This document shows, one piece after another, positions 23,579 through 33,510 of a stretch of DNA of 64,000 nt (positions within the stretch are counted from its first letter, which is position 1; each line of letters opens with the position of its first letter). The translations under genes and the position numbers were made by a program. The notes beneath the pieces were generated by a model, which had not been told where the DNA came from, did no database searches, and saw only the letters and a list, made by a program, of their open reading frames with translations. The stretch is taken from the NCBI GenBank assembly GCA_009741485.1, contig CM019220.1, forward strand, positions 1,761,074 to 1,825,073, written 5' to 3'. The DNA comes from Malurus cyaneus samueli (lineage: Eukaryota; Chordata; Aves; Passeriformes; Maluridae).

Positions 23579-23890
23579 ATAGAACCACAGAACCCTAGAA
23601 GCCTAGAATGGTTTGTGTTGGAAGAAACATTAAAGATCATCTCATTCCAACCCCCTGCCTTGGGCAGGGACAGCTTCCACTGTCCCAGGTTGCTCCAAAC
23701 CCCATCCAACCTGGCCTTGGGCAATTCCAGGGATCCGGGGGCAGCCACAGCTTCTCTGGGCACCCTGTGCCAGGCCCTCACAACGCTTTGAGCAAAAAAT
23801 TTCCTCCAAACACCAAACCTAAATTTCCCTTCTTTTAGTTTAAAACTCTTCCCCTTTGTCCTGTCACTCCACGTCCTTGTAAAAATTTTT
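23579..23890 (-). mobile_element. CR1 LINE 3' fragment, about 310 bp
   Basis: The plus strand starts 'atagaaccacagaaccctag' and continues with 'gaatggtttgtgttggaag', 'aaagatcatctcattccaaccccctgcc', 'gttgctccaaaccccatccaacctggccttggg', 'gcagccacagcttctctgggcaccctg', 'ctttagtttaaaactcttcccctttgtcctgtcactcc' and 'cttgtaaaaa', all CR1 landmarks in reverse. The 173-, 127- and 76-codon frames overlapping it are repeat-derived. Confidence 0.96.
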
Positions 23891-26181
23891 GGAGTCGTGA
23901 GCAAAGGGGAGAAGTAAAAATGACAATAGTCCTCAGGATACAGAGGGAAAGAATTCCCCAGGTACTATATTGCCTTCAACGTTTGCACTGGGAAGCCACA
24001 TGATTCACCCTGTAGCATCCCCAAACACACGTTAAATGTTCTGCCCCTAACCTTTGCTGAAATCAGAATGAAGGAAAAAGTTTCAGTCCAACCATTTACA
24101 GACCATTAATGAGAAAAGTGATTATTTGCCTTTAGAGAAGATACCCACTGAAAAATGATGACATTATGTGCCCTTTGCAGGGATGCTGCAGCTTTTATAG
24201 ATGCTCTTGGTACAATTAATTTCTGGGAAGTGCATGTGAGGAGGTTTTTACCACTGTCATTACACAGAAGTGCTATGGCTGGGCTGGGAACCCTGCAGCA
24301 TCTTTGGGGTTGCATCCCCCAAATGCAGCTGAAGAACAGCTGAAGTTAAGATGAAGGTTTGGTGCTGGGAAGAAGTTATAGGATTGTTTCTGCCTGGCTG
24401 AAAGTGAAAATCTGAGAGCTCTGGGCACCAAAGGAACCCAAAGGAGAAAGAACTGGGCCTGGGAATTGGGCTCTGGGGGTTGCAGATCAAATCACCCACT
24501 GAGACTACATCAAAAATCTAAAAAATGTGACATACCTATTGCTTGTGCCTCTGAAATCCAATGTTTTGTTTCTCTGAAATAATAAAAACATCCTGTGCTT
24601 GTGACTTATCTAAATCTAAGTTTAAAATTACATATATGGCTTATATTTAAAACTGCCCAGGAGAGACATGTAGCTCTTTCTAAAATGACAACATTTTTTA
24701 AAAAACATAACTGCATTACTTACTCATATTTAATAATCAGAATAGGGCTTTTCCCCCCCCCCCCACTTCAACACTGACATTTTTTACACTCTCAGTTTTC
24801 ACTAATACCAACGTCTAGACTTGCTCAACGCAGATGAGATGAAATATTTCATGCGATATCAGCTTTTTGGCAGCCATTGGATTTGTGTACCCATCAAAAC
24901 TTCATCTTCTGAGAAGAGAAAGAATTAAGAAAAAGTCATTTACCCAGTTAATTCTGTAACTATCGATTTCAGTGTAAACCCCTTCCTCTTTATAAGATTA
25001 ATTTGGTTCTTCCCATGCCCCACAGAAAAACCTTGTGCCCAGAGAAAAGCTGCTATGAAAGGGATACAAATGAATCTACTTAGATAATTGTAATTCCAGT
25101 CAGACACTGGCACCATGTAGTTCATGTTTTATCATAAGAGACCAATTTCTAAGATTTAGCCATCAGTCTAAAGAGAACAAGACAGAATTTCACCCCCGGT
25201 ACTGCAAAGAAGTCAGGGTTGACTTCAGTCAAAGAGATTGTACCTGGGACTTGCAAGATCTTTGAATAAGAGGGAGTTTGTCAGAGTGAGAATAAAACCG
25301 TCTGCATCAGTCTATGGTGCTAGAGTTCAACCCTGATTTATCTATCAAGTGAGGACCTCCTGCCCCTCTGGTTCTTCAGTGGTAGGTTTGGAAGGGTAAC
25401 CAAGCCAGCAGCCATGAATCCCTGAGCACTGCATTACAAACACCTGCCCTACATTTGAGAATATCAAACAAAAACCTCACCAGTTTCATGCATTTTTGTA
25501 GTGAAATCACAGCAGAAGGATTTCCCCCACCCCCTTTTTTTTCCCTAATCAAAGACTGATTAATTAATTCTCATTATCTCCATCTCCATGTCACAAAGAT
25601 AGCATGGTGACACCGTCAGAAAGCTGTTGTAATTTGCCTCGGGCATGGCTGTAATTTGGTGGTGGTTGAAACGATCACTCGCTATTTTTGCAGGCCTCAT
25701 CACCCCCACGTCCACAAAAAACACTCCCAGACAAGAGCTGTGTGCACCAGTAGGATGGAAATGGGTGGTGAAGCCAGTTTGAGTATCACTCTGCAGAAAC
25801 TTTTGGCTGAAAAGTGCTCAAGAGAACAGCTCACAGCCTCAGACATTCCCACAACTGCAGTATCAGAGAAACCCAGGAAAGGAACCAGCTCAAAAAGGAA
25901 AAAAAAAGCCCTTTTCCACAGCAAAACGTATCCAGGGAAAACCTCTCTGGAGCTGCTGCTGTTGGAAGAGATGGAAGAGTGAATTCACCCCCTTTCCCAG
26001 CAGCTTTGCAGAGCAGCACCCTGAAAGGGACCACACGAGGAATCAGCGCTCACCACAGCCCCATCAGGGTGAGCTGGGACAGGAGGATCAGTGGGATGGA
26101 TCATTACCAGCAGGACGAGCTGGAATCATCCATGGACAATTGGAACCACATGGCATGAGTCTCCCTCCAAGCCCAAGGTTA
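23891..26181. other. Unique sequence, no gene recognised
   Basis: Contains a 12-C run at 24753-24764 and a TTAATTAATT stretch near 25560. A plus-strand frame at 25656-25982 crosses an acceptor-like 'ctatttttgcag' ending near 25693 and is discussed as a finding. Confidence 0.4.
24753..24764 (+). repeat. Poly(C) run
   Basis: Twelve consecutive C residues preceded by TTTT. Homopolymers of G/C this long are uncommon and prone to sequencing error. Confidence 0.9.
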
Positions 26182-26250
26182 GCGCCGACCCAGCTTTCAG
26201 CGCGACACAAACCAGACGAGGTGCAGCGAACAATGGCTAGCGCGGGTGTC
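26182..26250. promoter_or_regulatory. Compact CpG cluster
   Basis: About nine CpGs in about 65 bp ('agcgccgaccc', 'cagcgcgacac', 'gcagcgaacaatgg', 'tagcgcggg') inside a CpG-poor background. It includes an ACAATGG SOX-type word near 26230. It could be a small regulatory element or a hypomethylated patch. Nothing marks a transcription start directly. Confidence 0.3.
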
Positions 26251-26539
26251 CCAGTTTCCACCAGCAGTGTCAGCCACACAGTGCTGACTCGATTTGTTTC
26301 CATCCTACTTCTCTGGAGTCGCCCCTGGCTGCCTTGTTTTTTCACCCTCCTTTTCCAAGGAGTTACCCGATGGCAGAGGGATTAGCTGGAATCCAGTAAA
26401 AAGCAAACGGAGCTCCGTGTTCACATTGTACCTCACAACTCCAGGTTTGAGGGCTGCTCCTCCTCCTCCCGACCCTCCTGGCTCAGTTTTGGCATTCAGC
26501 TCAGAGCATGACATCCTCCTGCATTGCTACAAAAGGAAT

Positions 26540-27480
26540 CAGCAATAGCAATATATAACATTAACAAAGAAATGGCATAAAAAATGATATTTATCCTATA
26601 TATCCATGTACCTGCCTTTTATACAGAGCTGTACTACATCATCCTTAGTGTAGAAGCAGCAAAGTACTCAGAGGAAATGAAATAAGTATATATGTGACCT
26701 CAGTAAAAAAAAAGTCTTCTTTCTCAGTGTAACATACTGTAACTTGAAGTTTGCTCTCCCAGCATTATTTGTTTAATAGAAATATTTTCTGTACCACCTT
26801 GTTCTGGCAGAAAGTCAGAATTTGCATTTATATGAGGTAGTTTATCAAATATAACATACAGAAGTCTGTTAAGTACACATTGCATTTTGTTTGTGAGAAA
26901 ATCTGTTTGTATTTAATGTAGTTTTTAAATTAACCTTAATGAAAGCTTCTGAAAATTGTTGTTCTAAGCATTTGAAATATGCAACAAGAACTAGTGGAAG
27001 ACATAAACATGTTTTCCATTATATGTTATCAGATAGTCCAAAATTATTACAAAAAGAATGTGGGACTATGTTAAATTAGAAAGATAAGCAAGCATTTAGT
27101 TAAAAGGCAAAGGTCTTTAGAAGAGTAAAGCATCTGACAGTTAACCCCAACATCTTGTGATCTCCTACCAAGAGTAGGGCAGCACTCGCAGAGTACAGTA
27201 GGGTGTTTCAACCCCATCCATGGCTAAGAGGGAACAAAACCCAAGCCATGTTTCACACAAATTCCGTGGTGGATGTTTGTTCAGCCGATATTCAGAGAGT
27301 GGTAGCAGGCCCACAGCCATTTTTACTCAACCAGTATCAAATGTTGTTTGCCCGCAGTGTTTTTCATCTTTTGAAAAGAACCAACCCAAACATACGGACT
27401 TTGCAAACAGCCTTATTAAAAANTATTGTCCTCTGCTGTTCACTGATTAATTTTGTCCTTTGACAGGCTGTTTTCTCTCG
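26540..27480. promoter_or_regulatory. Candidate conserved noncoding block
   Basis: About 940 bp of AT-rich DNA without a recognisable repeat, with TTTGCAT-type and TAAT-type words ('cagaatttgcatttatatgagg', 'ttttaaattaaccttaatg'). It contains the single ambiguous base of the window at 27423. The regulatory role is inferred from texture only. Confidence 0.35.
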
Positions 27481-29639
27481 ATAGTCACAAGGGTGGCTTC
27501 ACAAAGAACATAACACAGGGAGCAAAAATCCCATTGGTATCATGGCTTTCTTCCCATCTTTTCCTCATACATCCAATTAAATGCATTATAAAGAATAAAA
27601 GGGTAGTGTGGAAAAATTGCCAAACAAGGACAGGCCTCTACAGGACATTTAACACACCACGTGAGGAGTGAGGCAAGCGGTACCTAAGCAGCTTGTGGAT
27701 GAGTTGTTGTCACAATAATCATTCAAAAAAAACAGCAATAAAGCCACCACTGGTAATGATCAAGTAAGGGAAGGAAAATCTGACTAATGACTTTGTCTTA
27801 CTATTCTGGTAACCCTTTGCATAGAGAAAACTCAGTCAAATCAGGTTTTAATCAGGGCGATATTTTTCTGGAAACTCTTCCTTCCCAACACATTCTGGCA
27901 CTTTACCAGTGCTCGAATAACATTCCCACAGCAAGTCTTGAGTCGAGCTTCGTTTTCATAATCAACTGCTCTGGAAAACAGGGAAATGGAAGGGCTCTTC
28001 TCAGAATGCCATCAACTTCTCTGAGATGTAAAAAAAAAAGGGGGTAATTTTCGTTAGCAACCTCTGTTCTCAAGATGAAAAGTTCTGAGCGCTAGATGCT
28101 GGAATTATGTACAAATCTGTCCAACATAAGGGCCACCTCCAGTGAGCATCAGAAGCTGCTCTTTGACTTCCTTTCCCTTATATTTTCTCACTAACACATT
28201 GGAAAATTGGATCATTTTCCATTTTATTTTGGAGCATAACACAGGCAGGTCAATCCAGCTGTCATCTAGGTCGTGGAATACTGGAAATCCTGTTTTGGAT
28301 CACGTCCTCAGTGTCTCGTTTAAAGGGAATGATTTCCTATAACTGAGTTGCAGATTGCTGCGCTCATAGGGTGGTCACAGAACTCCAGCTCTGCTTTGCA
28401 TTAAAAGTGGAATTTTTAATAGCCAGGGAGGAAAAAGGAGAAAGAATTGAGAAGTTGCAGTATGAATATTTTGCAGTAGAGACCAACCCTAAATACCATG
28501 CAGGCCCTTTGCCTGTCATGCCCAGGGCTTCTGGTGTTCTTTTCAGTTATATCAGACAAAGGGTGGATTGGGAACATAAAGTTTGGGAGAGCCAGCCTCC
28601 CAAAGTCCTCCACCCTTTGGCAGTCCTGAGTTTTCCTGAAGGTTGTTAACCAGACATTTACAGCCGTGGGAAGCAATAGAAGCTCTTGGATCTTGCAGCT
28701 TCCACGTTAAGAGGACAGAAACCCTAAAAACTCCTACATTTCAGGCTTTATGCTGCACAAGTGAGCCTGGAAAATTTAAAGGGCTCGACTCAGTTTACCA
28801 AGTTTGGAGGCTCCACACCATAGATGGGATGGGGGATGAGCAGAGCTGTCGTAGGAATGCCAAGAAGCCAGACTGGGCAAGGGGAAGGCCTCAGAACAAT
28901 AGCGAAGAGCTTGGGGACATCTTCCACAAACAAGAAAGTTCTTGGCATACGCAATAGCCACGCTTAGGAAAGTTTTCTGAGCCTTTCCTAAATAGCTAAA
29001 GGAGATTCTTTTGAGGATTTTTTTTTATTTTTTTTTTTTCAGAGCTGGAATGAACAGAATTTGCATATTCTCTGGACGCTGTCGGGAGAGAGATGGAACC
29101 AAGTTTTTGTGGATAGGCCAAAAGATAATTAAGGCAATTATATACTGTAAAGGAATATGTTATGCTATTCCTAAAGGAAGACTTTTGGCCAGATAGAACT
29201 GATGACAAATATTTATTTTCTTCTTTTGGCATTAATAGTTCTAGTAGGCAGTATTAGGAACACTTATCAGTATTCATGTATGGCATTTAGGGTGGCATTT
29301 TTATTATGTTCAGTGAAGATTTTTTTTTTTTTCGCACGTTAATACAACACCCATTTGTGTTAAGGAGATATTAAAACCTGTGGAAAATAGGATGAGCAGA
29401 GATTTGGGGCGACTTCAGGAAGATCTGGGGTTGCATTGCAAAAGCCAAATTTTAATGTAATGGGGGAAACTACCTGGGAAAAAACACTGGAGCTGCAGGG
29501 TGACGGCCCGTGACACAGAAAGGATACAGAGATCTTGGAGCAGGAAGCTATTTGGCAGCCTTTCTGCCTTAGCTGGCGGAGAGCAGCCAGGAGCTGATTT
29601 AGTCAGTGGGCAGGAGAGGCAGCTCCCAGCGAAGAGTTG
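27481..29639. other. Unique sequence, no gene recognised
   Basis: T-runs lie at about 29020-29039 and 29320-29332. Short open frames on both strands have no domain signature. The 29040-29300 part is AT-rich and repeat-free. Confidence 0.4.
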
Positions 29640-29790
29640 AGAAAGCGAAGGCGGTGCCGGCGAACTCGCGAGAAACGCCGGCGCGGAGTCGTTATGTAAC
29701 GTTGGGGTCAGAAACGGAGATAAGGGACTGATGCATGGCAGAGCCAGCAAACAGCCAGCGTTAATATGTTTGCATAGATAAGGCAGATTT
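29640..29790. promoter_or_regulatory. CpG-dense site with CTCGCGAGA motif, candidate orphan promoter or enhancer
   Basis: About thirteen CpGs lie in about 75 bp (29645-29716). At 29664-29673 the sequence ACTCGCGAGA matches nine of ten bases of the TCTCGCGAGA promoter element, which is known to be bound by BANP and, when methylated, by Kaiso-type proteins. It is flanked by a perfect 7-bp inverted repeat, GCCGGCG (29656-29662) and CGCCGGC (29676-29682). Two AGATAAG GATA-type words follow (about 29718 and 29777). The promoter role is inferred; no transcript is visible. The 155-codon minus-strand frame overlapping it has no recognised domain. Confidence 0.45.
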
Positions 29791-30523
29791 GGCGTGGTGC
29801 ACGGGCAGGAGGATGAGGAGCCAACACGAGCTGAAGCGGAGCTCAGAGCACCACTGCCAAGAGATGTAATTCTTGTCTTCATCTCCTTTGAATATCAAGG
29901 TTTATTTAGTTTACAAACATATGGGTTTTCAAAGCTATTACAACTGTGACATCGATTTAGAAGCTACAGACATGCAAGAGGTTAAGATTAGAGCTGGCCA
30001 GGAATTTTCTTACAAAACAGAATTTTGCGTTTTAGCCAGGATTAGTTAAGACAACTGAGCCTTACAACATCATCCTGCCAGGTGAAAAAATGACTCACTT
30101 GACAGGCACAGTGCTGCTGGGATGAGTCCTTTTAAACTGTGTATTTACATAAACATTTATGGGGTGTTATGATTATTAAGAAAAGATGTGATAGGGAGAA
30201 TTGCACCTTTCAATTGCTCAGGCAAGGGGAGGATATTTTGGGAGCTGCTACTTTTCCTTGGATTTATTCAAGTGGTGAGGAAACTCTTGCTTCTTTGTAC
30301 AATAGGGTAGGTTATGCCTTTGTGCTGTGCCCTATACCCAGTGTAACCTGAGGATTTTTAAAAGGGCATAAAAACTGAAGGGCAAATATCTTATATCTGA
30401 ACTTGACTAAAACTGACACCTAAAAACCAAAATAATAAAAAAATATATAATAGGCAAGGAAAAGCTTGTTTTGTAAAATAATTCTTTGCTGGCTATGGAA
30501 CAAATGCCCAAATATTAAAATAA
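29791..30523. other. Unique AT-rich sequence
   Basis: No gene or repeat was recognised. The texture resembles the neighbouring candidate noncoding blocks. Confidence 0.4.
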
Positions 30524-30585
30524 GAGAATCACAGAACAATTCAGTTTAGAAAAGAGCTCCAAGACCATCCAGCCCAACCTTAATA
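30524..30585 (-). mobile_element. CR1 LINE terminal stub
   Basis: 'gaatcacagaacaattcagtttagaaaagagctccaagaccatccagcccaacc' matches the reverse complement of the last 60 or so bases of CR1. It is followed directly by a short (ACT)n/(AAT)n microsatellite at 30587-30612. Confidence 0.82.
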
Positions 30586-30855
30586 CCACTACTACTACTA
30601 ATAATGATAATGAACAACACATCTGTCCTTTTATCACACTAAAGCCCCTGCTACAAAAAGAGAAAAGAAGTGGAATCCTGTGCCAAATCATCACTACACT
30701 CTCAATCAAAGAATTTTGAACTTCAGCTCAATTCACTCAGACGCTGGGGATTATTTGGGCAGAACCCGAGATTACAAATCAAAGAGCCCTGAGCAGCGCA
30801 TGTATATGTTCCAGTTATGAAAGCTGCTTAATGATTAAAGTCATCTACGCTTAGG

Positions 30856-30936
30856 AAAAAAAAAAAAAAAAAGAAAAAAAAACACACAAAAAAGCAAAAA
30901 AAAAAGCAAAAAGAAAAAAAAAAAAAAAACAGCAAA
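30856..30936 (+). repeat. A-rich low-complexity tract
   Basis: About 80 bp of A runs broken by G and C ('aagaaaaaaaaacacacaaaaaagc'). It yields a Phe-rich minus-strand frame that is an artefact. Confidence 0.95.
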
Positions 30937-31039
30937 ACTGATGCTGAGATCTGAAAGTATGTCTGTGGATTGACGGGGCAGAGGTTAAATCCAGATGAGG
31001 GTCACTCAAGCTTGGTGTTAGTCTAAATGAGTACAGCAT

Positions 31040-33260
31040 TAATGCTGAAAAATCCTGGCGCTGAGCTCACCACCTGTCTGCTGCAGAAATCCGAGGTTCA
31101 GCTCAAACTTGAGGTTTACTTGCATTTACAGCACTTATGTGCTGCTAACCGGGGGGGAGGAAGGTAGGTAGATAAATCTGGCTGTTGTTTCAATCGCTGT
31201 TCCTTCACTATCCTAAAATTACTTTTGTCTGCTGCCTTTTAAAAAGGCATCACTTCTCGCTGTAAGTGCCACAGGATGCTTGTGCTGTGAAAAAGTGAGA
31301 GAGATCAGGGCTTGAAATGGTGAATCCTCTTCGGGAAAACAGCAGAATCTTTCTACTTTTGATAATATTTTGTTAATTTTTTTCTTTCCTTATACATTTT
31401 TCTTTTACATCCTTATTTGCATTTTTTTTTTTTTTTTTTTTGCAAAAGAGTCCTGAAAAAGACAAAAGGGCACTGCAAATTGTCAATCCTGGCAGCAATG
31501 ACAACACAAACGTTTAGGTGCTGATCTCAACTAAAAAAAAAATGCTTTACTGATTCAGAACTGAGCTTTGTGTGACATCAAAGGGTTAAAATAAACAGCA
31601 CTTAAAGCAAAGAGGAATAGATCACTTACAACATATATTCTATTATTTGCTGAAAACTCGTAGGGTGGGTGTAAGCTTGTTATCGTTCACCAAAAGATAA
31701 AATTTGCTGCAGAAGGTGCACACTTTGCAAGTGTAGAACAGCTAATCTCAGACCACTAATAGATTTAACCTTGTGTGTTCACAGATATTTAAAAGTGTTA
31801 TGGTTTGAAGGTCAACTCCACTGTCTCCGAGTACAAGGAAAGCAAAGAAAGGAATAAAAATTAGAAAGAATTAATTCTTCAAAAAGTTTTTACAAATCAA
31901 AACCCTGCAGTTTCACACTGAGAACAAAAGAAGCATATTAAACACCAAAGTTTATCAAGACAAATTAGGTCCCAGTTTCAAATTTTCTTTAATCTTTTGC
32001 ATCTGAACGTTTTTTTGCCTCATGCTGTTTTCCCTAGTTAAATGTTAAAATGAATTCTAGCCAATACCATTGACTTCCTCCCTTAAAAATATTGAGACAC
32101 ATAATAAAAAATTAATTACTTCCCCTAATTTCCGTGTGATTCTTTAAAAAGATGTAAAATTCATTTAAAGTAAGTGGTGACTTTGTCTTTGAAGATCACG
32201 ACAATTAACATGGATCAAAGCTTAGGTTCTGTAACGATGATAGCTTATTAGCATAATGAAATTAACTTAGAGACAAGAATCTTTAATAGGTACAACAAAA
32301 ACGCTTTAATAATACTTGAAGAAAATTATGTATTTGCTAGAAGTACAACAGTTTCAGACTTTCTATCCAATTAATAAGTTGTTAATTAACTCCTTTCCCA
32401 AACAATGTGCACTTTAAGTTAACATCTGCCCATTGATAACACTTTCCATTTTTTTTTTTTTTGTTAATATACTGTAGAGCTACAAAACTCTTTTACTGGG
32501 AATTCCTTGTAGGACTATTCTTATACTAGGGAAACAGGACCCAAATATAGAAATATACTTTTTACAGCCAACCAATTAAAAAAAAAAAAAAAGAGAAGGC
32601 TTATTTCAAAGATGGGGAGAAGGAATGGGTAATTCCTTAAATATGGCTGCATTGTTTGAGTCTCAGATTTCTTTGCATTTTCAATAGAAATTATTTTCTG
32701 CCATTTATATTCCCCTGCAAAATGGCTCTCTGCTGACTAGTGCCTTATATAGACCTGATTTGGGAGCAATTTTCATATCTTTTAAAAATATCTATTTATA
32801 GCTCTGTGGTAAGAGATTTTACAGCCTTGTTTTATAAGGTTGTAAATCAATAACTATTGGTTTTGAAGATACAGAGAGGGAAGGTTGCTCACAAAAAAAG
32901 TTAAAATAGAACCTCACGCATAAAAGGAGTATTTTCATAGGCTTTGCTTTGTAGTGCAGAATAATAAGTGTTTTCAGTGCTTGAATTTTTAATTAAAATG
33001 ACACATTTTGGATTTAGGTGCTTCTGCCTGTGGAAAAATCAAAAATTTCACAGAGCATTTTGCAAGAGGATTTGGAAAACACACGTGACTCCTCACTGCT
33101 CCCACTGCTTAGGCCAATGATGGAACAATTAAAGAGGCCTTATTTAAAACAAATGAGTTATTATGTTCTATTGGGTCAAGGATCCATGTTTTAATAAATC
33201 CCTAATTACAGCAACTTTTCATTTAATCTGGCCAATTCTAAGCAAGTTGAGAATTTATGG
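31040..33260. promoter_or_regulatory. Long candidate conserved noncoding block
   Basis: More than 2 kb with no recognisable mobile element and no open frame long enough to notice. It is dense in TAAT/ATTA words, e.g. 'gcttattagcataatgaaattaac' (about 32245) and 'ccaattaataagttgttaattaac' (about 32367). T-runs at 31422-31441 and 32449-32462 and an A-run at 32578-32592 are simple repeats inside it. Such repeat-free AT-rich blocks commonly hold clusters of vertebrate enhancers; that is inferred. Confidence 0.42.
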
Positions 33261-33390
33261 GAGTTGGAATAAGCAATAAAAAATACTCCTGTCTGCCATT
33301 CTGCTCAGGGCCACACAGGTTGAACTCATTTTGAGGAGCTTGGAAGGCAGGAATGTATCTCCTGAACAGGGCACTGGGACATGACTGCAT

Positions 33391-33510
33391 CTATGTGTGT
33401 ATAAAATAGGATTATGTGTGTATAAAATAATACTGTGCATGCATAAATCACATTGTGTACATATAAAATAATATTGTGCACGTATAAAATACATTGTATA
33501 TTAAATTATG
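33391..33510 (+). repeat. Degenerate 20-21 bp minisatellite
   Basis: At least five adjacent units of 20 or 21 bp share the pattern attgtg-ya-yataaaata: starts near 33391, 33411, 33432, 33452 and 33473, with a decayed sixth from 33493. The minus-strand translation repeats a motif like IILYTHN. Each unit alternates purine and pyrimidine (gtgtgtat, gcatgcat, gcacgtat). Confidence 0.85.

Noticed and set aside
23383..23904. 173-codon minus-strand frame, the longest in the window
   Set aside because: It is mostly a readthrough of the reversed CR1 copy at 23579-23890 and does not match reverse transcriptase or any host domain.
31797..31900. 'tgttatggtttgaaggtc' considered as an LTR start
   Set aside because: No matching terminal repeat, primer-binding site, polypurine tract or internal viral domains anywhere nearby.
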